From Tessaracoccus aquimaris (GTDB lineage Bacteria; Actinomycetota; Actinomycetes; Propionibacteriales; Propionibacteriaceae): a DNA stretch of 64,000 nucleotides. The notes beneath the pieces are model-generated. The model ran no database searches. It saw nothing but the letters and a program-made list of their open reading frames with translations, and was not told where the DNA came from. The position numbers were made by a program, and so were the translations under genes. The stretch's first letter is position 1; each line of letters opens with the position of its first letter. This document shows, piece by piece, positions 1-12,819 of this stretch. The DNA lies in NCBI RefSeq assembly GCF_001997345.1, contig NZ_CP019606.1:2046001-2110000 (forward strand), written 5' to 3'.

Positions 1-771
1 GAGGAGCCGCGCCAGGCAGGCCTCCTCGCCGACGGCGTCGACGCGAACAAGTTCGATGGTGGCTCCCTCGAACCAGGCGAGTGAGGTCGTCTCGAGGCTG
101 CCACTCAGCACGACCAGATCCTGGTGCAGCCGCACCGAGTCACGCGCCGTCGAGAGGTTGCCGACGGCGCGCACCACGGCAGCCTTCGCCCTCGGCCCAG
201 CCGTGCCAGGCACCGGGCGGGGCTGATCGGCCGGGGCGTCGAGCGAGAACAGGTCGGGCTGCTCGTCGACCTGGCCGACCTCGAAGTCGGTGCGTGCTGT
301 GGGCCGGGCGGCCTCGGGGAACCCGGGCCCTACGTCCGGCTCGGTGCCCGCCTGATAGGCGGTCGCGGCAGCGCGGGCGCGGACATCGGCCGCCTCGTTC
401 ATGGCGTGACCAGCATGCCCCTTGACCCACTCGAAGGTGACGTCGCGGCCCGCCAGTTCGGCGTCCAGTTCCTTCATGAGTTCGACGTTGAGCACCGGCT
501 TGCCGTCGCCCTTGCGCCAACCCTTCCGCTTCCAGCCCGGCATCCACTTGGTGAGCGAGTTGATCACGTACTGCGAGTCGCACAGCACCTTCAGTGGCTC
601 GTCCAGGTGCGCGGTGGAGCGCAGCAGGTCGAGCACGGCCATCAACTCGCCCATGTTGTTGGTGCCGTGGTCCCAGCCGCCTGCCGCCCACGCGTCGTCG
701 GAGATGTACCACGCCCAGCCTGCGGGCCCGGGATTGGACAGGGAGGAACCATCAGCAGCGGCAACGATCAC
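1..771 (-). CDS. rnhA: Ribonuclease HI, with C-terminal extension (3' end outside window)
   Basis: Cleaves RNA in RNA:DNA hybrids in the cytoplasm. The RNase H fold fills about the first 135 residues. The four metal-binding acids are visible: D6 in ADGSSLSNPGPAGW, E41 in NMGEL, D64 in CDSQYV and D128 in KGHAGHAMNEAAD. After the catalytic domain the frame continues through an acidic, proline-rich linker into a second unrecognised domain that runs off the window. Bifunctional or extended RNase HI proteins of this kind occur in actinobacteria. The start is set at GTG 771 because no ATG or GTG lies further upstream in frame before the divergent UvrA-like gene, and the RNase H fold begins immediately. 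The gene is truncated by the window edge, not by mutation. Confidence 0.9.
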   Translation of the reverse strand, partial: MIVAAADGSSLSNPGPAGWAWYISDDAWAAGGWDHGTNNMGELMAVLDLLRSTAHLDEPLKVLCDSQYVINSLTKWMPGWKRKGWRKGDGKPVLNVELMKELDAELAGRDVTFEWVKGHAGHAMNEAADVRARAAATAYQAGTEPDVGPGFPEAARPTARTDFEVGQVDEQPDLFSLDAPADQPRPVPGTAGPRAKAAVVRAVGNLSTARDSVRLHQDLVVLSGSLETTSLAWFEGATIELVRVDAVGEEACLARLL

Positions 772-834
772 GCACCCGAGGATAGTGGCCGTGGGGCGCC
801 GATTTCCGATCGTGGATCTGTCGGGTCGCGGTGT

Positions 835-842
835 CATACTTT
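835..842 (+). promoter_or_regulatory. Putative -10 element for a leaderless UvrA-like transcript
   Basis: CATACT (835-840) lies 7 nt before ATG 848, and the overlapping TACTTT (837-842) fits TANNNT. No Shine-Dalgarno sequence precedes the ATG, so transcription probably begins at or next to the start codon. No convincing -35 was found. Confidence 0.45.
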
Positions 843-847
843 CCCGC

Positions 848-3121
<2,274 letters not shown>

Positions 3122-3468
3122 AGCGGCCTCTTTATCCGACGTGATCGGCTTTTCACGGAGTCGCCCGAAGGTTTACCGCAACACCCTTTTTCGCCTTACC
3201 CGTAACGGGTATTGTCATCGCGATTTGTGCATGCATTTAACCGATTAATCCCACAATTAGGCACCATCGATACCCAAAAACTGCAACTTTTCTCACCCTT
3301 TTGGCCAGTCTTGCGCAGATTTCCTGGAAACATGACCCGACAAGGGGGTACCGTGCCCGCCAGCATTTTGGAGAGGAAATGTCCGGAGGTTCTCGATAGC
3401 GTGTCGCGCTAGGTGGGATAACCATGTCCCGCTAGTGAAAGCGCATGTGCGCGAAAGGCGTGGCTTAG
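3122..3468 (+). promoter_or_regulatory. AT-rich intergenic region upstream of the giant surface protein, with palindrome
   Basis: About 350 bases without a gene and clearly less GC-rich than the surroundings. It must hold the promoter of the surface protein gene. The clearest element is the palindrome TACCCGTAACGGGTA (3197-3211; 7-bp arms around one central base), an operator-like shape. Several AT-rich patches at 3225-3300 could hold -10 boxes, but I cannot choose one. Short inverted repeats (TAGCG...CGCTA near 3397-3411) lie close to the start. No terminator is evident after the UvrA-like gene. Confidence 0.45.
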
Positions 3469-6400
3469 GTGACCTCCGCAACCGCTGGACCCCGTCGGAT
3501 CGTGGCCCTTCTGGCGGCCCTTCTCTTACTCGCGACGGGTCAGACGCTCCCCGCGAACGCCGCCCCCGACAACGCGACGCTCGAACTGAGCAAGGTCGTC
3601 ACGGGATGGGCCGAGAACACCACTGTCCGCCCGGGCCAGTCGTTCGGGTACACGCTGGAGTTGTCATGCAACAACTCGAACTTCGGCGGCTGCGACGATG
3701 CCTTTCTCCTGGACCCGATCCCGGCAGGCCTCCTGTTGGACGGCGACAGCGCGGCCATCAAGGTGACCGGCTCGGGCGTCGCGACGCGCGTGCGGATCGA
3801 GGCCCCCCAGACGGTGCGCGTCGACGTCATCAACGACCTCGGCGACGGCAAGGTCGGCATGGCGCACGGCACGACGATCACCGTTGTGGTGCCGGTTCGG
3901 GTCGATCCAGACCTCGCGCAGAGCGCCAGCGGCACCCCGATCATCAACACGGCGACCGCCGACGCGACCAACGCCCCCAATGAAGAGGCCTCGTTCCCGG
4001 TGAAGCCGGAGGTCCCGATCGTCACAGCAGCGGTCCCCGCCAAGTCCTTCGACCCGGAGGGCGGCCTGGCCTCCACCGGCGTCAAGACCACGCTGAAGGC
4101 GCAGGCGGCCAACGGCTCCAACGTCTCCGTCGACGCCATCACCATCACCGACCCGGCCGACCCCACCGCCAAGCCCTTCCAGCATCTCGCCCTGACCGGC
4201 GCTCTCGACGTGAAGCTTCCCGACGGGGCGGAACACGTCCGCGTCGACGTCATGGTCGGCGGCGCCTGGGTCGAGGGCACCGCGGGCCCGCTGCCCGCCG
4301 AACTGCCGGACTCGGTGACCCCGTCCGACGTCGAGGGCATCCGCCTCACCTTCCTCAGCACCGACGGCCCCGACATCGCGCCCGGCGCCACGGGCAGCTT
4401 CGACCTGGGGCTGGTCTCCCGCCCGTCCATCGCGACCTCCGGGCCGATCGTCAACACCATCGCGGCGACCGTCACGGTCGGCGAGACGACCTCCACGCCC
4501 GGCACCACCACCGCCACCTATACTCCCGCCGCCGCGGATATCCCCGTCGCCGCCACCAAGACCTTCACCCCCGACGTCATCACGGCAGGCAAGCAGTCCA
4601 CCGTGGCGCTGACGGCCACCAACACGAGCAGCCACACGCTTGAGACGCTGACCATCACCGAGCCTGGCTCTGGCGCCAACCCCCTCGCCGACACCCTGAC
4701 CTTCGCCGGTTGGGCGACCTCCGGCGTGCAGTGGCCCAACGGTGCCACCGGCCTCACCGTCACCTACCAGGTCGAGCGCGACGGCGAGATCGTCACGGTC
4801 ACCGAGGCCGCCGACACCCCCAACACGCTGCCCGCCGCCCCCGCAGACGGCCGGGTCATCGGCTTCACCGCCACCTACTCGGGCGCCATCGTGCCCGGCG
4901 CGGAGGCCAAGCTGCCCTTCACCGTCTCCACCGACGCGGCCCAGGCCGTCGACCTCGCCAAGCACCCCAACGACATCGTCGTGACCTCCGTCGCGCCCGG
5001 CGGCTACGCGGGCTCGACCACCGCTGCGGACGAGTTGACCACCTACAAGCGTCGCCTCGACCTCGAGGTCGGCAAGAAGATCTCGCCCTCGTCGATCGTC
5101 GGCACCGCGGGCGAGGACGTCGTCGTCCGGCTCACCGGCCACCTGCTGCCGTTCCCGCAGTCCACCACCGAGGCCACCACCGTCATCATCAGCGACCCGG
5201 CCGACGTCGCCGCCGACGCCTGGTACGACTCGTTCGCGCCCACCCGGATCGCGTCGACGCCCGTGCCGACCAACGCCACCCTGACCGTGCAGTACTTCGA
5301 CGGCACCGCGTGGCACGACGTCGAGGGCATGGTCGGCCTGACCGGCGGCGTGCCCACCGTCGACTTCCCGGCAACGGTTCGCGACAGCGCCCTGGGTATC
5401 CGGTTCGTCTACGAGAGCACCGACGGCCTCGCCCCGGACACGCGTCTTGCGCCCAACCTCGGCTTCGAACTGCGCGCCACCGCGACCGAGCCCTTCACGG
5501 CCGCCAACTGCGCCGCGGCCTCCGCCGCGGCCGACCTGGTTGAGCCTGCCGACGCGGCCTCGCCCTGCCCCACCATCACCGTCTCGCCCGAGGGCACCGG
5601 CCCCGGCGGCGGCGCGCCGGTGACCATCGACAAGTCGTGGGCGTCCTCGACGATCCCGCAGCGGCTGCTCGCTGGAACCACCGTCACGCTCTCCTGGGCC
5701 ACCCACCGGTCGAACCTCGGAAAGGTCGTCGTCTCCGACGGCGCCGCCCCATCGGCCGCGACGCTGCCTGGCAGCGCCTTCAACTCCTTCGATCTGTTGT
5801 CCATCCCGGCCATTTGGCCGAGCGATGACCCGCTGATCGCCTTCGACCGGGTCGCCCGCGTCGAGCTGTACAGCCTCTCGCGCGACGCGTGGGTCGCCAA
5901 GACGGGTGACCCGTGCCCGCAGGGCTGCGACGGCCAGTTCCCAGGCGTCACCCTCAGCGACGCCGAACGCGCCGACACCATCGGTGTGCGGCTGGTGTTC
6001 GAGGAGAGCCCGACCCGCATCGACCGGATCCAGAACGACCCGGAGGCGCCCGCCGTCGGAAGCGGCGTCGCACGGTCGCTCCCCGGCCAGTCCCGGCCCC
6101 TGAAGCTGACGATGCGGCTCCGCGACGAGCTGCGCAAGTCCCCCTCCGGAGCCCCCGAGCCCGTGCTCTACAGCTCCTTGCTCGGCACCCGGCAGCCCGG
6201 CGAGGTGCCAAACGATGCTGGCGTGACCGGCTGGACCGACCCCACCGGTTCGCCGGTGGCCTCCGACCGCGACGAGGCGAGCATCACCGTCACCGACGTG
6301 CCCCGACCGTCAAGCTCGACAAGACCTGGAGCGGCGGCCCGCTGGCCGTCCCACAGGAGGGCACCCCGTTCCCGGACAAGTGGCCGACGGCCCGCCTGGT

Positions 6401-9400
6401 GCTCAAGGCGACCAACACCACCCCTGCGCGGGTCGACGAGTTGATCGTCACCGACCCGGTCGACGACGCCAACAGCCCGTTCGCCAGCGTCAACATCGCC
6501 AGGATCGTCATCTCGGAGCCCGCGGGTGAGCGCGTGCAGGGCACCATCACGCTGCGCTACGCCGGAGGCACGACCGACACCTTCACCCCGGCCCAGGCGG
6601 AGGCCCTATCCGAGTTTGATCTGCGCAACGTCGTCGGCCTGACGGCCCGCTGGAGCGGACGCATCGACCAGAACGCGGTCGCCACCATCCGACTCGACAC
6701 CCGGCTGCGCGAGACGGTGCGCGGCACCACCGACCGTGTCCTGACCGGCAGCATCTTCCGCAACGTCGGCATGGCCACCGTCAGCGACCTGATCGACTAC
6801 GACCAGGAGATTTACCCGAAGGTCACCGCCTCCCACCGTGACGACGCGATCCTGAACACGGTCGGCGAGCAGATCACGGTCGACGTCACCAAGACCATCA
6901 CCCCCGACGCGCAGCGCGAGCCCGACCGCGGCCCCGTCACCGTCGCGCTCACCGGTCAGCCGACCGGCCCCTCACGCAGCGACGAGTTGCACATCACCGA
7001 CACCGACGCGACCTTCTTCAACGCGTTCGACTTCACGGGCTTCCAGCCCGTCGCCTTCACCTCGCCCATCGACAAGGTGCGGGTCGACGTGCTGACCGGC
7101 GGCACCTTCTCCGTCGTCGGCGGCACCGTCGAGGTCACCGACGCCGTCTGGGTGCATGGCACTCCCATCACCGCCGACAATGCGACCCCCACGCTGCCCG
7201 CCGGGGTGAGCGCCGATCAGGTGCGCGGCGTGCGCTACGTGTTCACGAAGCAGGACGGCTCCATCATGGAGAACCCTGCCAACCCCGTGCAGAGGGCCAC
7301 GTTCACCGTCACGCGGCGCACCACGCTGCGCACCGGCGGGGCGGTCCCCAGCACCATGCAGGGACAGGTCGCCGCACCTGGCGAGGCCGCGCCTGGCGTG
7401 TTCGCCAACACGGTCACTGCCGACACGTGGGGCCCGTCGATCGGCGGGGGCGACCGCCTGCACGCCGACAAGGAGGCCACCGATGACGTGACCTACCAGC
7501 ACGCCCTCAACAAGGTGACGGTCAAGAAGTCGACGCCGAGCACCACCGCCTCGGCCGACGCCCCATCCCTTACACCTTGACGTTCACCAACAGCGGCAGC
7601 GTGCCGATCGTCGATCCCGTGATCACCGACGTGTTCCCCACCGACGCCAAGGGCCCGCAGTTGATCGTCGATCCCGAGGCCGATCCGGCCTCGGTCTACA
7701 CGTTCACGCTGGCCGGCGCCGCACCCCTTCCCGCCAACGGCACCCCGCTGCCCACCGCGCTTGAGGACGTCCAGGTCGGCGCAACCCCGCTGGGCCTGAC
7801 CTTCCGCTTCGCCGAGGGCTCGGTTCTCGAGGTCGGACAGACGTACACGATCCGCGTCAACCTGTCGTTCCGTCCCGGCCTTGACGCCGCGACCGAGGTC
7901 GTCAACACCACGGGCATCTCGGGCGAGCGGCCGTGGGACTCGTGCTCCGGCACCCTGGTCGGCAAGGAATGCACCACCACCGCGAAGGTCACGGTGCAGC
8001 GCTCCGGCGCCCTGCAGGGCTCCAAGCTCGTCCGCGCCGTCGACACCGAGCTGGGTGTGCTCGACACCCGCGCCACGGGCTGCACTCCCGACGCCGACGG
8101 CTTCTACCGCGGCGGCTGCGTCCCGGTCACCAAGCCCGGCGGCGACGAGATCTGGCGCCTGCGCTGGACCAACATCGGCAACCTCCCGCTTGAGAAGGTC
8201 ACCGCGCTCGATCAGCTCCCCGCGATCGGGGACGCGGGCGTCATCACCGGCAGCCCCCGCGGCTCGAAGTGGCGCCCGATCCCCAAGAAGGTCACCTTCG
8301 TCGGCAGCGTCGAGGGCACCGTGAGCTCCATCTCCGTCGACTGGAGCAGCAACCCCGACCTGTGCAACGAGGACCTCAACGCCACCTCCACCTGCACCAC
8401 CAACAACTGGAAGTCGGTCGGCGAGGAGGCCAGCCCGGCCAACGGCTGGACCGTCCCGCTCCCAGAGGGGGCGCAGGGCCTGAGGTTCACGTTCAAGCTC
8501 GCCGACCAGCCCCTTAAGCCGCTCGGCACCATCGTCGCCGACATCACCACCACCACCCCGGCGCAGTCCCCGACGGTCGACGGCGACACGATCGCCTGGA
8601 ACAACATCGCCCAGTCCGCCACCGCGCGCAACGGCGACAAGTCGGAGCACGTGCGCCGCAACGAGGCGAACAAGGTGGGCGTCGCCCTCGCGGTCGCGCC
8701 CGTCACGATCGAGAAGCTGGTCACGGGTGAGGGCAGCGCCTTCGCCCCCGACCGCTTCGAGCTGAACCTGGCGTGCACCTCGGTCGGCGAGGCGGTCACG
8801 CTCGGCGAGCGCGCCAATGTGTCACTGGGGGCCGGCGAGCCCGTCACCGTCGGCGACATCCCGTGGGGCTCAAGCTGCACGGTCAGCGAGGACGCCGCGG
8901 CGTCCGGGGCCTCCGGCTTCCAGGCGACGACGGTGATCGTCAACCAGCGCGACGCCGCCACCGCCGCCGCCATCACGGCGACCAACCGCTACGACCTGGC
9001 CTCGCTGAAGGTGGCAAAGCGCGTCTCGCAGAGCGCCGTCGACCAGGAAGGCACGGCGCTTGACCACGGCGAGTTCGACTTCACCGCGGCCTGCACCTTC
9101 CTCGGCTCCCCCGTCACCGCGGAGGGCTTCGAGGCGGGCAAGCCGATGACGTTCACGCTCGGCGACGGCGACAGCCGCACCCTCACGGGGCTGCCCGCGG
9201 GCGCGGCGTGCACCGTCACGGAGACCACTCCCGACAACCTGGAGACGGTCAGCTACGAGTGGACCGCAGGCGAGGTTGACATCGCCTCCGGCGCCGGAGC
9301 GGCGAGCGGTCAGCTCGCAAGCGGTGCGAACACCATCGCGTTCGCCAACGCGTTCCGCACCTCGAAGCTCGCCCTGACCAAGTTGGTCGTCGGGGACGGC

Positions 9401-12171
9401 GCCGACCTGTACGGCGGCGGCGAGTTCAGCCTCAACGTCGCGTGCGTCGACCTGTCGGGCCGCGAGGTCTGGAACGACGACATCACCCTCGGGGGCGAGC
9501 ACGGCCTGACCCACACCATCGACGGCCTCTGGGCCGACGCGACGTGCACCGTCACCGAACCTCGCACCGGCGGCGCGACCGAGACCACCTTCGCCCCCGG
9601 CGACGGCACGCTCACCCTGGTGCCGGGAGAGACCTCGACGGTCACCGTCAGCAACTCGTTCGACGTCGGTTCCGTGCGGGTCGCCAAGACCCTCGACGGT
9701 GACGGCGCCGACCTGATCGACGACGTCAACGAGTTCGAGGTGCAGCTCGCCTGCGTCGCGGACGTGGACGGCACCGAGGTCGACGTGCCGCTGCCGGACG
9801 ACGGCCGCGTCACGCTGTCGAAGGCCACCACGCTCGAGCACAGCTTCGACAACCTCCCCATCGGTGCGCGGTGCACGCTCACCGAGCCCGACGCGGGCGG
9901 CGCCGTCGCGACGAGCATCGAGCCCGCCACCGTCACGGTGGGCGAAGAGCCCGTCGACATCTCGGTGGTCAACACCTTCACCGCTGCGTCGCTGACGCTT
10001 ACCAAGTCGGTCGCCTCCCCGGCGCTCGACGCCGACGGCGAGCCCATCGACCACGGCACCTTCGACTTCTCCGTCGCATGCACGTTCCAGGGGCGCGACG
10101 TCGTCGCGGCCGGGTTCCCCGCAGGCGAGGAGATGAGCGTGAGCCTCGGACACGCGCAGAGCACGACCCTCACGGGTCTCCCGACCGGCACCTCGTGCCG
10201 GGTGACCGAACAGGAGGCGCCACACGTCGCCTCCGTCAGCGCGACGTGGACCACCGGGTCCGTCGCCAGCGTGGTGGATGGAAATGCCGCCGAAGGGACG
10301 CTGGCCGCGGACATCGATGGAACCAGCGCCAACTCGGTCGCCTACCGCAACGAGATGCGCACCTCCGAGCTCACGATCGACAAGGTCGTCACCGGCCCCG
10401 GCGCAGAGCGCTACTCCCCCGATGCGTTCACCGTCGCCGTCGCCTGCGTCGACGCCGATGACCGCATCGTGTGGGACGGCGAACTGCCATTCGGCGGCGA
10501 GCACGGCATGAGCGCGACGATCGAGCGGCTGTTGGCCGACGCGACCTGCACCGTCTCGGAGCCGATCACCGGAGGCGCCACCCGCGTGGACTTCGCCCCG
10601 AGGGCCCCGTCACGCTCGACCCCGGGACGCCCGGCACCGTCACGGTGACCAACACGTTCGAGGTCGGGTCGGTCGAGGTCACCAAGGTGATCGACGGCTC
10701 GGGCGCCGAGTTCCTGCACCCCGACACGCAGTTCCAACTGCAGTTGGCGTGCGAGGCCGACGTTGACGGCGAACGGCTCCCCGTCGCCCTCGACGACGAC
10801 GGGCTGCGGACCATCTCCCCCGCCACCGGCCTGTCGGCGAGGTTCGACGAGCTGCCTGTGGGCGCCGAGTGCACCCTGACGGAGTCGGACAACGGAGGGG
10901 CGGTGGCGACAGCGATCACCCCCGAGCGGATCACCGTCGGTGGCGAGGCCGCCCGGAGCACCGTCGGTGGCGAGGCCGCCCGGATCACCGTGACCAACAC
11001 GTTCGAGGCCGCCTCCCTCGAGGTCAGCAAGGTCGTCACGACGTCCGCGCTGGACGCCGCGGGCGAGCCCGTCGATCACGGGCCGTTCGGCTTCACCGTG
11101 GCCTGTCACTACCTCGACCGTCCGGTCGTGGCGGAGGGCTTCACCGCGGGCGAGCCGATGCGCATCTCGCTGTCTGACGGCCAGTCGCGCACCCTCACCG
11201 GGCTCGTCGCGGGCACCGCGTGCGAGATCACGGAGGACGCGGCCGCCAACCTCGCCTCCGTCGAGAGCACCTGGCGCGCGCAGGACGCGGAGGTGGAGGC
11301 CGACGGCACCACCGCCCAGGGAGTGCTGATCGCCGACGTGGAGGGCGCCGCGACCAATGCGGTCGCGTTCCGCAACGCGTTCCGCACCTCCAAGTTGGCC
11401 ATCAGCAAGGTCGTGGAGGGTCCCGGCGCCGCGCTGTACAGCACCGACGCCTTCCTGGTCGACGTGACCTGCGTCGACGACTCAGGCCGTGAGGTGTGGC
11501 ACGACTCGCTGCCCTTCGGCGGCGAGCACGGCTACGAGGCGAAGATCACCGATCTGTGGGCCGATGCGACCTGCTCGCTGTCCGAACCGGTCAGCGGCGG
11601 CGCCACCAGCGTCGAGTTCTCGCCCGCCGACACGGTCGAACTGAGCCCGGAGGCGGCTGCCCGCGTCGAGGTCGTCAACCACTTCGACCTGGGTGAGGTG
11701 GCGATCCACAAGCTTCTCGAGGGGCCGGGCGCCCCGTCCGTCCCCGGCGACGCGACGTTCGTGGTGAGCCTCGAGTGCAGCGCCGACGTCGACGGCGAGC
11801 GGACGGCCATCGACCTTCCGGACGGCGGGCGGGTCACGCTGTCGCGCGCCGGTGGGCTCGATGCCGTGGTCTCCGACCTGCCCCAGGGCGCCACCTGCAC
11901 CGCGACCGAGACCGAGACGGGTGGGGCCGACGCTAGCCGGATCACCCCGGAGCGGATCGTGGTCGGCGACGACGCAGGGTTCACGGTGATCAACACCTTC
12001 CAGACCTCACCCACACCGCCCACGCCTGGCCCCACCCCCCAGGGGCCAGACACGCAAACGGGCGTTGGGGTGGGCGGAGACCGTCCCTTTGGACCGCTGA
12101 TCGGGGCCGCGGTCGCGGCCTCCGTCGCGGTCGCCGGTCTCATGATGGCGCGCCGCCGCCGCGGCGCGTGA
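3469..12171 (+). CDS. Giant secreted repeat adhesin (DUF11/DUF5979-type stalk), cell-wall or membrane anchored
   Basis: About 2,901 aa once three one-base gaps are restored. A signal peptide follows GTG 3469 (RRIVALLAALLLLATG, cleavage near ANAA). Residues up to about 1,740 form roughly eight Ig-like stalk domains of 160-200 aa, each with ITDP- and VRLTF-type strands as in DUF11-like surface proteins. Then come ten DUF5979/SpaA-like domains (102-125 aa) with the pattern K-V-x-G...C...LP-G-a-x-C-T-v-t-E...V-t-N-t-F. The C-terminus has a Pro-rich linker, GPDTQTG, a hydrophobic segment and RRRRGA, the layout of a sortase signal without a normal LPXTG. The reading frame breaks at the CCCC runs 6301-6304, 7561-7564 and 10596-10599. 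Adding one C at each rejoins conserved domain sequence exactly. A 4-nt overlap couples it to the downstream sortase. Role in adhesion is inferred. Confidence 0.85.
9002..9988 (+). repeat. Supermodule copy 1 of the adhesin stalk (domains A-B-C)
   Basis: Three consecutive DUF5979-type domains. Type A (9002-9361) has the DHGEFDF motif, type B (9362-9670) has VWNDD...GGEHG...WADATC, and type C (9671-9988) has DVDG...DDGRVTLS. The same A-B-C order recurs twice downstream. Confidence 0.8.
9989..11013 (+). repeat. Supermodule copy 2 of the adhesin stalk (domains A-B-C)
   Basis: Type A 9989-10363 (DHGTFDF), type B 10364-10668 (VWDGELPFGGEHG, LADATC) and type C 10669-11013 (DVDGERLPVALDDDG). One base is missing in type B at 10596-10599. 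Type C carries a 27-bp internal duplication. Confidence 0.8.
10933..10986 (+). repeat. 27-bp in-frame tandem duplication
   Basis: Two adjacent 27-bp copies (10933-10959 and 10960-10986) differ only near the end (GGAGC against GGATC). They encode TVGGEAARS-TVGGEAARI in the last strand of type C domain copy 2. The sister C domains have a single copy, so this is a recent slippage event. Confidence 0.9.
11014..12006 (+). repeat. Supermodule copy 3 of the adhesin stalk (domains A-B-C)
   Basis: Type A 11014-11388 (DHGPFGF), type B 11389-11694 (VWHDSLPFGGEHG, WADATC) and type C 11695-12006 (DVDGERTAIDLPDGGRVTLS). The Pro-rich linker and sorting-like signal follow directly. Confidence 0.8.
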
Positions 12172-12815
12172 CCATCCGCCGGGGCGGCCGCTCCGGGATC
12201 GGCGTCGGATGGACGCTGGTCTCGGTCGCGGCCGCCACGGTCGCGGTCCTGCTGGGGTGGCGGTGGCTGACCTGGACGCCGTCGGTGGCGCCGGACGCGC
12301 CCGTTGACCTCGCGGGGCGCCAGGTGCCCGTCGATCTGCCGAGCGACGAGGACGTGTCGGCCCTCGACACGGGCGGCTTCTTCGAGGCTCCCGTGCAAGG
12401 GCTGCGCGTGCCGCTTCGATCCGCCCTCACGGCGGGCGGGGTGATCAATCCCCCGAGTCTCACCGAGGCCTACCTGTACCGGGACTTCGGCGACCCTGGC
12501 GACCCTGCCTCCGGCACGGTGGTCGCCGCGATGCACTCGGTGCGGGGCGGACACGGGCCAGGCAACGCGCTCGCGGACCGGGAAGGCTCCGCGGAGGCCC
12601 CGTCGGTGCGGATCTCCCCCGGCGACCCGTTGCTGCTGGGCGCGGCGCGCTACGTCGTCACGCAGGTCGAGATTCAGGCCAAGGCCGCCACCTCAGACGA
12701 CGCCCGGATCTGGTCGGAGGGCTCCTCCGACCTGGTGGTCCTGACGTGCCTGATCGACCCTCGCGTCCCGCTTGCCGACCAGCCGAACCTGATCGTCTTC
12801 GCCGACCGCGTCTGA
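12168..12815 (+). CDS. Sortase-family transpeptidase (class F-like)
   Basis: A 215-aa membrane-anchored protein. One N-terminal membrane segment (about residues 11-30, TLVSVAAATVAVLLGW) is followed by an extracellular sortase domain. The expected catalytic residues are visible in order: His in AAMHSVRGG, Cys in VVLTCLID, and a late Arg in VFADRV at the extreme C-terminus. Sortases cut a C-terminal signal and join the protein to the cell wall or a pilin. The GTG start at 12168 overlaps the adhesin stop codon by 4 nt, so it is translationally coupled to what is almost certainly its substrate. The class is uncertain: length and single membrane segment suggest class F or a related actinobacterial group. 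No other sortase is present in the window. Confidence 0.8.
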   Translation: MTIRRGGRSGIGVGWTLVSVAAATVAVLLGWRWLTWTPSVAPDAPVDLAGRQVPVDLPSDEDVSALDTGGFFEAPVQGLRVPLRSALTAGGVINPPSLTEAYLYRDFGDPGDPASGTVVAAMHSVRGGHGPGNALADREGSAEAPSVRISPGDPLLLGAARYVVTQVEIQAKAATSDDARIWSEGSSDLVVLTCLIDPRVPLADQPNLIVFADRV

Positions 12816-12819
12816 CCGC

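Noticed and set aside
422..847. Upstream extension of the UvrA-like frame.
   Set aside because: It lies antisense to RNase HI; the conserved protein starts at ATG 848 with a leaderless-type -10 box.
3664..5706. A 680-aa open frame on the minus strand opposite the adhesin, and a similar 544-aa one at 8870-10504.
   Set aside because: Low-complexity Gly/Arg/Asp/Val-rich translations typical of antisense frames in GC-rich genes; no domain, no RBS, and the plus strand has clear repeat domains.
6301..10599. CCCC runs in the adhesin as phase-variable tracts or programmed frameshift sites.
   Set aside because: Runs of four are too short for efficient slippage. Identical one-base losses also hit unrelated housekeeping genes (guaA), and no slippery-site or stimulatory structure is evident.
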